Positions 17,325-24,928 of a DNA stretch of 34,547 nucleotides are shown here, in pieces. The DNA comes from Bacillota bacterium (GTDB lineage Bacteria; Bacillota; Sulfobacillia; Sulfobacillales; Sulfobacillaceae). Within the stretch, counting starts at the first letter, position 1. Each line of letters starts with the position of its first letter. A model generated the notes under the pieces. It was given only the letters and a program-made list of their open reading frames with translations. It was not told where the DNA came from and made no database searches. A program made the position numbers and the translations under genes. The stretch covers positions 1-34,547 of the forward strand of contig JAJYTS010000011.1 in assembly GCA_021792935.1 (NCBI GenBank). Direction: 5' to 3'.

Positions 17325-18415
17325 TGCGTGTTGCGTTAGTTCATGATTGGCTGGTGACAATGGGGGGCGCGGAACGGGTTCTGGAAGAGATTTCCACGCT
17401 ATTCCCCGATGCACCAATATATACAGGAGTTGTCAACCGTTCCCGGCTATCGCCGTTCTTGCGGCAACGCACCATTATCCCCTCTTTTGTGCAGGCGCTT
17501 CCGTACGCGGTTCGTTGGTACAACCGCTATCTGCCGTTTCTCATGTATGGGATGGAACAGTTTGACTTATCCTCTTATGACTTGGTGATATCCTCCTCGT
17601 CAGCGGTGGCTAAGGGTGTATTGACGCCTGCTGGCACTTGTCATGTTTCTTATGTGCATTCGCCCATGCGCTACGCCTGGGATTTGTATCATGAGTATCG
17701 TGATCGCGAAGCAAAAGGCATCACCCGCCATATCATGGGCCCTGTTTTTCACTATCTGCGCATGTGGGACCGCTTGAGCGCGGATCGGGTGGATGTCATG
17801 CTCACCAATTCCACGGCCGTGAAACGGCGTATTCAAAAACATTATCGCCGTGACGCGGAAGTAATTTTTCCTCCGGTGGCGGTGGAGCGGTTTCAGGTGT
17901 CCCCGGAACCCGGTTCTTACTATTTGGTGCTATCACGGCTCGTTCCGTATAAGCGGTTTGATTTGGCGGTGGAGGCGGCCAACCGCTTAAAAATTCCGCT
18001 AATTGTCGCGGGGGAAGGCCCCGCGCGAGGGTCGCTGGAGAAGATGGCGGGCCCCACGGTGAAGTTTTTGGGGTGGGTTAGTGACGATCAAGCCGCGCGG
18101 TTGTTGAGTGAGGCCAAAGCATTAATTTTTCCCGGAGAAGAGGACTTCGGCATTATACCCGTAGAAGCCCAAGCGTCGGGTCGGCCCGTTATCGCCTTTG
18201 GACGCGGCGGGGTGTTGGATAGTGTGGTTCATCAAGAGACCGGTTGGCTATTTGAGGAACAGACGGTGGATGCCTTAGTTAAGGCGATTGAGGAAGCACG
18301 AGATTATCATTGGGATCCAGCGCGGATTCGGGAAAACGCGGAACGTTTTCGTGGCGATATCTTTCGCGAGCGGTTCCAAGCCGCAATACTCGCGGCCTTA
18401 ACGAAATTGCGTTAG
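17324..18415 (+). CDS. Family 4 glycosyltransferase
   Basis: 363 residues of GT-B fold. The acceptor domain has VALVHDWLVTMGGAERVLEEI, typical of WbaZ-like and related GT4 enzymes. The donor domain has LSRLVPYKRFDLAVEAANRL, IVAGEGP and FPGEEDFGIIPVEAQASGRP, with both EX7E glutamates. The GTG start at 17324 overlaps the last base of the previous stop codon (TAGTG), so translation is coupled to the ligase/polymerase. The specific sugar is unknown. Confidence 0.92.
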   Translation: MRVALVHDWLVTMGGAERVLEEISTLFPDAPIYTGVVNRSRLSPFLRQRTIIPSFVQALPYAVRWYNRYLPFLMYGMEQFDLSSYDLVISSSSAVAKGVLTPAGTCHVSYVHSPMRYAWDLYHEYRDREAKGITRHIMGPVFHYLRMWDRLSADRVDVMLTNSTAVKRRIQKHYRRDAEVIFPPVAVERFQVSPEPGSYYLVLSRLVPYKRFDLAVEAANRLKIPLIVAGEGPARGSLEKMAGPTVKFLGWVSDDQAARLLSEAKALIFPGEEDFGIIPVEAQASGRPVIAFGRGGVLDSVVHQETGWLFEEQTVDALVKAIEEARDYHWDPARIRENAERFRGDIFRERFQAAILAALTKLR

Positions 18416-18454
18416 AATGAGCGCAAAAAAGAGTCAGGGGGTCTATGGCACCTG

Positions 18455-19561
18455 ATGAATATTGCTATCGACATGTCTATTACGGCCGGTTTTCGCACCG
18501 GAACTGAAGAATATATTGAAGGATTGGTTTATGGTCTTTGCCAATCAGGCATCGGTGTGGTGGCGGTGGGGCGCCCCCACGGCGAGCTTAGCCCAGGCCG
18601 ACCCAACTTGGGACTTGAGACGCGCCGCTCTCCGTCGCCCATCGCTAAGTGGTGGTGGGAATATTATGGTGCGCGTCGGACGCCTCCTGGGGTGGAGTTG
18701 CTGCATATTCCCTTTATGGCCCACCCTGAAGCGCGACTGGCGGTTCCTTCGGTGGTGACGGTCCACGATTTAATTCCGTACCGCCTTAACGCATACCGCC
18801 GCGGCGTTAAAGAACAGAGGTATTTTTCCCATATTGAAAAGGCCTTGCCTTATGCCGATCGATTAGTGTCCATTTCCCAAGCGACTTTTGCTGATATTGA
18901 GGAATTTTTCCCTCACCTGGCGGCAAAGACCACCGTCATCCCTAATGGAGTTCATCCCGATTTTTTCCAAGAGCCAACTGGCGAGCGCATTAGTCAGACG
19001 GCCCGACGTTATGGGCTTCGCAGACGGCCTCGAGTGCTTTATGTGGGGGGATACGATGAGCGCAAAAACGTGGGAACGCTGTTAAAGGCTATGCGCGAAG
19101 TGTTCCGCGTCCATCGCGGTGGCGAGTTGGTTTTGGTGGGTGCCCAAGATAACTTGTTGGTGCGGCGCCAAGTAGCTCAGGGAGGAATTGACGCGCGCGT
19201 GGTGGTGACTCCTTTTGTGTCGCGGTCTGACTTGGTGGACTTGTACAATGATGCCGATGTCTTCGTATATCCGTCGCGTTATGAGGGGTTTGGCCTGCCA
19301 CCGGCACAGGCCCTGGCAGCGGGAGTTCCGGTGGTGGCCAGCGACATTGCGCCAATTCGGGAAGTGGTGGGGAAACATGGCATTTTAGTTGCGTCGGAGT
19401 TGGTGGAGGAATGGACGACAGCCATTAACATGGTGTTGGATTCCGATAGTTTGGCGCAAAAACTGGCAGAGTCCGGCCAGGGATACGCGGAGATCTTTTC
19501 CTGGCCTCGCATTGCCCAGGAATATATCAACGTATACCGAGAGGCGATAGGGGGACGGTAG
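18455..19561 (+). CDS. Family 4 glycosyltransferase with altered EX7E motif
   Basis: 368 residues, same GT-B family as its two neighbours: VVTVHDLIPYRL in the acceptor domain, VLYVGGYDERKNVGTLLKAM and YPSRYEGFGLPPAQALAAG in the donor domain. The second Glu of the EX7E signature is Gln here (codon CAG). In this family that residue contacts the donor, so activity may be changed. An in-frame TGA lies directly before ATG 18455, which fixes the earliest start; the only nearby G run is about 14 bases upstream, so initiation may be weak. Confidence 0.9.
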   Translation: MNIAIDMSITAGFRTGTEEYIEGLVYGLCQSGIGVVAVGRPHGELSPGRPNLGLETRRSPSPIAKWWWEYYGARRTPPGVELLHIPFMAHPEARLAVPSVVTVHDLIPYRLNAYRRGVKEQRYFSHIEKALPYADRLVSISQATFADIEEFFPHLAAKTTVIPNGVHPDFFQEPTGERISQTARRYGLRRRPRVLYVGGYDERKNVGTLLKAMREVFRVHRGGELVLVGAQDNLLVRRQVAQGGIDARVVVTPFVSRSDLVDLYNDADVFVYPSRYEGFGLPPAQALAAGVPVVASDIAPIREVVGKHGILVASELVEEWTTAINMVLDSDSLAQKLAESGQGYAEIFSWPRIAQEYINVYREAIGGR

Positions 19562-19566
19562 GGGAT

Positions 19567-20484
19567 ATGCGGGTTTTGGTGACGGGGGGCGCCGGATTTG
19601 TGGGCTCCCATGTGGTGGATTGTCTTCTCACCAATGGGGCGGATGTCGTGGTGGTTGACAACCTGTCCCACGGCCTGAAATCCCAGGTCTCGCCTCAAGC
19701 CGGGTTTATTCAAGGAGACGTGCTTAAAAGCGGCGAATGGCTGCCGCGGGTAGGTCGGGTGGATGCTCTAATTCATTTAGCCGCCCAAATCAATGTGTCG
19801 CGCTCCGAGCAATATCCTCAAGATGACGTGCGCCTAAACGTGTTGGGCACGGTGGAAATGCTGCAGGCCGCCCGCGGGCTGGGCTGCCGGGAATTTCGGT
19901 TCGCGTCTTCGGCGGCGGTCTATGGGGATAATCCACGGGTGCCCCTCGACGAGGCGGAGGTTCCTGCCCCCCTTTCGTATTATGGGCTGGATAAGTGGGT
20001 GGCGGAAAGTTACGTGCGGCATGAGGATGAGTCAGGCCGACTATCGGGGACCATTTTGCGCCTTGCCAATGTCTATGGACCACGACAGCGAACCCAGGGT
20101 GAAGGGGGGGTGGTGGCCATATTTTCCCAAGCATTAACGGCGGGTGAAATTCCCATTATGGATGGAGATGGCCGACAAACTCGCGATTTCATATCCGTTC
20201 GCGATGTGGCGCGCGCATTTTGTCATCGTTTGGGTGAGTCGGGGCACGGCGGTCTATATAACATTGGCACCCAAACGGCTACAAGCGTTAGCGAGCTTTG
20301 GCGCAGGTTGGCGATAGAAGCGGCAGTCCCGACTGACAAGATAAAGACGGGTCCGCCCCGCGCAGGGGACATTCGCCACAGCCGTCTTAAGATCCAGCGG
20401 GCGGAACGGTGGGGATTTCATCCTCAGGTATCCTTGAGGCAGGGACTTCGAGAGACGTTGAGCTGGTTTCGCGATCACGGTTAA
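19567..20484 (+). CDS. NAD-dependent nucleotide-sugar epimerase (GalE-like)
   Basis: 305 residues of the extended short-chain dehydrogenase type. The NAD loop is VTGGAGFVGSHV, the serine region FASSAAVYGD, the catalytic YxxxK is in YYGLDK, and RLANVYGPRQR follows. It should interconvert a UDP- or dTDP-sugar that feeds the glycosyltransferases upstream. The start is six bases after the preceding stop, behind AGGGGA. It closes the same-strand run; the next gene converges on it with a gap of only about 16 bases and no terminator that I can see. Confidence 0.92.
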   Translation: MRVLVTGGAGFVGSHVVDCLLTNGADVVVVDNLSHGLKSQVSPQAGFIQGDVLKSGEWLPRVGRVDALIHLAAQINVSRSEQYPQDDVRLNVLGTVEMLQAARGLGCREFRFASSAAVYGDNPRVPLDEAEVPAPLSYYGLDKWVAESYVRHEDESGRLSGTILRLANVYGPRQRTQGEGGVVAIFSQALTAGEIPIMDGDGRQTRDFISVRDVARAFCHRLGESGHGGLYNIGTQTATSVSELWRRLAIEAAVPTDKIKTGPPRAGDIRHSRLKIQRAERWGFHPQVSLRQGLRETLSWFRDHG

Positions 20485-20500
20485 ATGTTTTTCCGCATGA

Positions 20501-20947
20501 CTAGGCGATGTCCGAATCACGAGGGCGGTCTTTTACACTCACTCCACCAATACTTCCCACGATGAGGCTAATCACGGAAAACGCGATCATGGCGGTTAGC
20601 ATCGCCGCGATATGTCCGCCGGGGGAATTGGCCCAGGCCAGAAGCTTTAGCCGTACGGCGGTGTGGGCGGGTACATTGATGTCCTGCAGCGTGTCGCGAA
20701 TAAGGAAGGATCCTAGTCCGGCGATAATGCCGAAAAGAGAGCCCATGGCACCGGTGTAAAGAGCTGGGCGGCGACGCTTGCAGCGTGCCCAACGGCCCGC
20801 GAAAAACACCAGGACCAATAAGGATACATACAGCCCAATGGCGATGGCGGTGGAGACAGCATAGTGCCGCAGCCAAACGACATTTAAAAGCGCCAAAACT
20901 CCTAGCAGGGCCGAAGCCGGGAAATAGGGTGCACGGAAAAAGCACAT
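20501..20947 (-). CDS. Four-span membrane protein of unknown function
   Basis: About 148 residues with four hydrophobic helices: SALLGVLALLNVVWL, STAIAIGLYVSLLVLVFFAG, AMGSLFGIIAGLGSFLI and MLTAMIAFSVISLIVGSIGG. A basic loop RWARCKRRR after helix 2 suggests that loop faces the cytoplasm. ATG 20947 is chosen because AGGAGGG stands seven bases before it; the longer frame from 21004 would begin on the likely -35 box. No family is recognised. It sits between the two glycan transcription units on the opposite strand. Confidence 0.65.
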   Translation of the reverse strand: MCFFRAPYFPASALLGVLALLNVVWLRHYAVSTAIAIGLYVSLLVLVFFAGRWARCKRRRPALYTGAMGSLFGIIAGLGSFLIRDTLQDINVPAHTAVRLKLLAWANSPGGHIAAMLTAMIAFSVISLIVGSIGGVSVKDRPRDSDIA

Positions 20948-20977
20948 GGCCCATCCCTCCTGGTCATCACCCTGATC

Positions 20978-21004
20978 ATGATACGGGCCATGCCACATTG
21001 TCAA
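20978..21004 (-). promoter_or_regulatory. Candidate promoter of the four-span membrane protein
   Basis: On the minus strand a perfect TTGACA (20999-21004) is followed by TATCAT (20978-20983). The spacer is 15 bases, shorter than usual. It lies about 30 bases before the ATG at 20947. Confidence 0.45.
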
Positions 21005-21332
21005 ATAATGAGGAATTCCGTGGTGCGCTTCTTATCCGGTCCGGCTCATTCCTCCCGTTATTGGTATTCGCGTTTTAAATGGTGATTCCGTTCCCAAAGC
21101 AGCGAAGGCCTTGTCCGGCGGGGATGCTTTCTTCTGATATCCTTGGAAAGCCGAACGCCGCCTTCCGGTAGTTTATGGAGAATTTAAGTCTAGGGCAGCA
21201 TCGGGCACATGGTCCTTTCGCCGTCTCACGCACGCGACTGGGCGACAACACCATCCGCACGTGCGCCTCCTCCTATCAATGCAAGAATACTCCGCGAAAT
21301 ATAAACAATTACTTCCAAGAAACATTCTTAAC
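21005..21332. other. Intergenic stretch without recognised features
   Basis: Divergent spacer between the minus-strand membrane protein and the second phosphoglycosyl transferase. I see no gene, repeat or strong hairpin in it; promoters lie at its two edges. Confidence 0.5.
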
Positions 21333-21361
21333 CTGACGAAACAATTGGCCCAGGTTATAAT
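21333..21361 (+). promoter_or_regulatory. Sigma-A-type promoter of the second phosphoglycosyl transferase
   Basis: CTGACG (21333-21338) and a perfect TATAAT (21356-21361) are 17 bases apart. The expected start of transcription is near 21368, just before GGGGAGGA (21371-21378), giving a very short leader. Confidence 0.65.
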
Positions 21362-21386
21362 GAAGGATGTGGGGAGGAATGTGCGG

Positions 21387-22790
21387 ATGTTTCGCGGGCG
21401 CACCAATCGGTGGGATGAATTAGCGGTATTTGTAGACACCGCCGCGGCCTATGTGGCCTATTTGTTTGTTGTCCATGCTTATTTGGCTTGGTACAATCCC
21501 AGGGTTGCCACGGTTCATTTAATTTCCGCATACTTTTCATTTTCCGTTTTTGTTTTGGCTATTTCTTGGCTCGCCTTAAAACTTAATTTCCGTGGCTATT
21601 CGCGGCGGTGGAATCAATTGCCCGTGGAAATGGGCATGCTAGCTCTGGCTTGTGTGGAAACTGGAGTGGCAATGGCCTTGGTGATTTTCGTTTTAAAGGC
21701 CACATGGTTTTCCCGGGCGATCTTTCTTATTTTCCCGTTGGTTGCATGGGCTTTTCAAACGGTGGTTCACTCGGTGATAAAGTTGTCCATGGGACATTTC
21801 CGCTTAAGCGGTCGTGATCAGCGCCGACTGGTCGTGGTGGGCTACCCTAAGCGGGTGGGAATTTTTAGTCAAACGGTGACAAGCGTGCCGGAAGCCGGCA
21901 TGCAGGTTGTCGATGTGTTGCCCGTTGAATTGGGCTCGGACGGGGCGGCCCATTCGGCAGTGATTCGTTTGAGTCATCTATTCGCCTCAACCGTGGTGGA
22001 CACCTTGGTGATTGCCATGCCGGTGGCGGAGGAGCTTTTGATGCCGGCGATTCAAATGGCTCGTCAGCAAGGGAAAGAAGTTCGTTTGGTTCTCGATGAG
22101 ATAGGAGTGCTGGCACACCGATCGCGACTTTATGATTTTTACGGCAATTCCGTGTTGGTCGTTGACTCCTCTTTGGCGCACCAAACCTCCCGCTCGTTAA
22201 TCAAAAGAACTTTGGACATTATTGTCGCCTTCATCGCGATTATTGTGACTTCGCCAGTGATGGTGGCGGCGGCCATTGCTTTGAAGCTCGATGATTCCCA
22301 GGGTTCGGTATTGTTTGTGCAGCATCGGGTTGGTCTCAATGGGCGTCAGTTTCCTTGTCTTAAATTCCGGACAATGGTTCCGAATGCCGAACAGTTGCGG
22401 GCTCAGATTGCCCATCTGAATGTGATGTCGGGTCCGGTGTTTAAAATTCCTGATGACCCGCGCGTCACCAGGGTGGGAAAGTGGCTGCGCAAGTCGAGTA
22501 TTGACGAGTTGCCGCAGTTGTTTAACGTTTTGGTGGGGCACATGAGTATGGTGGGGCCGCGGCCGGCATTGCCTAGTGAAGTGAAATTGTATGGCCCTGA
22601 CTACCGCAAACGTCTTTCAGTTCGTCCGGGAATCACCTGCTTATGGCAAATTTCCGGTCGCAGCGAGATCGATTTTCAAGACTGGATGCGGTTGGATATG
22701 GAATATATTGATAGCTGGTCTTTGGCGCTGGATTTAAAAATTATGGCGAAGACAATTCCCGCCGTATTGCAACAGAAAGGCGCCCATTAA
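21387..22790 (+). CDS. Polyprenyl-phosphate sugar phosphotransferase (WbaP/CpsE-like)
   Basis: About 467 residues. Four or five N-terminal membrane spans are followed by a Rossmann-like CoA-binding-type domain (RRLVVVGYPKRVGIF). The C-terminal bacterial sugar transferase domain has DDSQGSVLFVQHRVG, KFRTM, the Asp-Glu pair in IDELPQLFNVL, MSMVGPRPA and WQISGRS. It starts a glycan by placing phospho-sugar on the lipid carrier. ATG 21387 is favoured over 21261 because promoter and ribosome site lie directly upstream and inside the longer frame. It is the second such enzyme in the window after 8871-9464, so two glycans or two branches may be started here. Confidence 0.93.
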   Translation: MFRGRTNRWDELAVFVDTAAAYVAYLFVVHAYLAWYNPRVATVHLISAYFSFSVFVLAISWLALKLNFRGYSRRWNQLPVEMGMLALACVETGVAMALVIFVLKATWFSRAIFLIFPLVAWAFQTVVHSVIKLSMGHFRLSGRDQRRLVVVGYPKRVGIFSQTVTSVPEAGMQVVDVLPVELGSDGAAHSAVIRLSHLFASTVVDTLVIAMPVAEELLMPAIQMARQQGKEVRLVLDEIGVLAHRSRLYDFYGNSVLVVDSSLAHQTSRSLIKRTLDIIVAFIAIIVTSPVMVAAAIALKLDDSQGSVLFVQHRVGLNGRQFPCLKFRTMVPNAEQLRAQIAHLNVMSGPVFKIPDDPRVTRVGKWLRKSSIDELPQLFNVLVGHMSMVGPRPALPSEVKLYGPDYRKRLSVRPGITCLWQISGRSEIDFQDWMRLDMEYIDSWSLALDLKIMAKTIPAVLQQKGAH

Positions 22791-22796
22791 GGGGGA

Positions 22797-23273
22797 TTGG
22801 AATTGCCGCGAATCGATTTGTTGCATCATCTGGGCGATGCCCCAGAGGGCCCTTGGGCCATTTTTTCTTTACCGGGGGGCGATGGAACCGATATGATTTC
22901 TGTTGTCGCGCCTCGCTCGCTATGGCACATGTTAACCCAGTCTCATCCGTTTGAAAGTGAAATCTCGTTGTTTGAGCGGGTAGGCCGGGCTGTTATTGAA
23001 CGCGCCCTTCGCCAGGGCATCAGTACTGGCCCGTTGTTTGTGGAAAGCCAGGATGCCGGAAATTTGCTGCCGCAGGCGTCGCTGCCCTGGTTTAAAGCCT
23101 TGCGTGTGTGTGGAGTGTGTGGAGAGGAAGTCCCCCCCGGGGAGGTGTCGGAAGGGCTCTCCAATGCCTTGCCGCCCGATTCGCGGGGGCGCATCAGCTT
23201 AAAAGTACTATGCCCCAAATGTCTGGTTCAAACCCCTCATCAATTAACCCTCTGGGGAATTCCGGAAAAATAG
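22797..23273 (+). CDS. Unknown protein with zinc-ribbon-like cysteines
   Basis: About 158 residues, soluble. The C-terminal third carries two Cys pairs, CGVC (in RVCGVCGEEV) and CPKC (in LCPKCLV), about 40 residues apart, a layout that commonly binds zinc. The N-terminal part has no motif I recognise. TTG 22797 or 22803 follows a GGGGG run six bases after the preceding stop, so it is probably read from the same message as the sugar phosphotransferase. Function unknown. Confidence 0.65.
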   Translation: MELPRIDLLHHLGDAPEGPWAIFSLPGGDGTDMISVVAPRSLWHMLTQSHPFESEISLFERVGRAVIERALRQGISTGPLFVESQDAGNLLPQASLPWFKALRVCGVCGEEVPPGEVSEGLSNALPPDSRGRISLKVLCPKCLVQTPHQLTLWGIPEK

Positions 23274-23332
23274 TAGAATAAGTTAGGCATTACCATAAGA
23301 TGGAGCATCTCACATCCAAAGGCGGTGATGAT

Positions 23333-24904
23333 ATGCGGCTATCAGGTCATTTGCTACCATCCATCCAAACTCAAGGCTGGACCCCGGCTCTTATTGGCGT
23401 GAATCACATAGAACTGGCCGTGGTACTGCGATTGCACAATGAGGAGCAAACTTTTGCTGAATCGCGTCGGCGCGGTCGCCCCTGGCAGGCAGAGGAGTTG
23501 GCTGTCGCATGTGGGATTGCGGAACCTGACCGCAAGAAACTTGTGGACTGGCTCACCTCAAAAGGATTGGCGCTGATGCGCCAAAGTCCCTTTGTTCTTT
23601 GGCTTGAAGGGACGTTTGAAGAAGCGGCCGCGACACTGGGAATCGGCTTTGACTTTCGTTCTCATGGGAAAATAAGGCTTTTTCGGCTCAATCGGGAGCC
23701 TATGGTGCCGGATTGGGCAGCCGCAGGCATTTCTGGGATCGTGGGCCTGGAAAACGTCGTGCGCCATCGATCAAAATGGCGTGAGCCGCGCCGAACAGAT
23801 TTTCTTGCTAATCAGGGCCAAGGCTTTTTCCCGGGTGATTTGGAAAAGGCTTATCAGTTTCCCTGGCAATTTGATGGCCATGGTCAAACCCTAGGCCTGC
23901 TGGAGTTTTCCAGTGGCTATAGTGTTGAGGACGCGCAGAATTTTTGGAAGGCCATGAATGTGCCCATTCCCTCGCTGCAGTGGGTATCCGTTGACAATAT
24001 ACCGAATGATGGTGGAGTGAATCCCAACGACCTGGAAGCGACTCTAGACGTTGAATGGGCAGGCGCGATGGCGCCCGGTGCTCGGCTGGTGGTCTACGGC
24101 GCTGGTGCCGGGACGAGTGACCAATCATTTGGCATGTCTATGTTGAAAGCCTTAGATTACGCTTACCATGATCAGGGGCATCACCCTCAGGTGTTGTCCA
24201 TTAGCTACGGAGACGCCGAAACCCGCTTTCCCGCCGCCGAACTTATGGCATGGGACACCCTCATGGCGGAAGGGGGGCTGTTGGGAGTCACCACCTATAT
24301 CGCCTCCGGGGATGAAGGCGCTTACGGTGTTGATGGCGTCGGTCCGCGCATTTGTCATGTGGATGCTCCCGCATGCTGTCCCCATGCGGTATCGGTGGGC
24401 GGGACCCGCCTAATCTTGAATTCTAACGGCAGCATTAAATCAGAGACAGGTTGGACGGATACCAACAATAACGGGGCGTCCGGGGGTGGAATTAGTCAGG
24501 TGTTCAAACTGCCATCCTATCAGTCCGCCATTTCCTTACCCCTTAAAGCCGATGAAAAAGAAGGGCGCGCTGTCCCTGACGTGTCGGCCAATGCCGATCC
24601 TGACACCGGCTATGCCGTATATTTCCAGGGGGCTATGACGGTGGTGGGAGGCACTTCCGCCGCTACCCCATTGTGGGCAGCCTTGGGGGCTCGATTGAAT
24701 CAGGCTCGAGCGCAAAACAAAAAAGGCGCGATAGGGTTTTTGAACGGGGATCTGTATAATTTGGGCGGCGGCGTGATGCGTGATATTACCGAAGGAAACA
24801 ACAATTATGCTGGCGTGGTCGGATATCGATGCACGCCGGGGTGGGACGCCGTTACCGGATGGGGAAGTCCAGTGGCTTCGGCGCTCATTAAGGCATTAAC
24901 GTAA
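23333..24904 (+). CDS. Sedolisin (S53) protease, kumamolisin-like
   Basis: An acid-active serine-carboxyl endopeptidase of about 523 residues. The first 155 or so form the self-cleaved pro-domain (Pro-kuma type). The catalytic set is complete: E235 and D239 in NDLEATLDVEW, oxyanion D327 in ASGDEG, and S442 in VGGTSAATP. The C-terminal calcium site is in RDITEGNNNY and GWDAVTGWGSP. No classical signal peptide is seen, so the export route is unclear. ATG 23333 fits the AAAGGCGG site; ATG 23300 lacks one. Such enzymes suit acidic habitats, where they digest external protein. Confidence 0.95.
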   Translation: MRLSGHLLPSIQTQGWTPALIGVNHIELAVVLRLHNEEQTFAESRRRGRPWQAEELAVACGIAEPDRKKLVDWLTSKGLALMRQSPFVLWLEGTFEEAAATLGIGFDFRSHGKIRLFRLNREPMVPDWAAAGISGIVGLENVVRHRSKWREPRRTDFLANQGQGFFPGDLEKAYQFPWQFDGHGQTLGLLEFSSGYSVEDAQNFWKAMNVPIPSLQWVSVDNIPNDGGVNPNDLEATLDVEWAGAMAPGARLVVYGAGAGTSDQSFGMSMLKALDYAYHDQGHHPQVLSISYGDAETRFPAAELMAWDTLMAEGGLLGVTTYIASGDEGAYGVDGVGPRICHVDAPACCPHAVSVGGTRLILNSNGSIKSETGWTDTNNNGASGGGISQVFKLPSYQSAISLPLKADEKEGRAVPDVSANADPDTGYAVYFQGAMTVVGGTSAATPLWAALGARLNQARAQNKKGAIGFLNGDLYNLGGGVMRDITEGNNNYAGVVGYRCTPGWDAVTGWGSPVASALIKALT

Positions 24905-24928
24905 CCGGGAGAGGAATTCTCTCCCGGT
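24904..24928. terminator. Strong bidirectional terminator hairpin
   Basis: Ten-base arms ACCGGGAGAG (24904-24913) and CTCTCCCGGT (24919-24928) pair perfectly around a five-base loop, between the convergent sedolisin and aminopeptidase genes. A long T run is absent, so efficiency is not certain. Confidence 0.8.
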
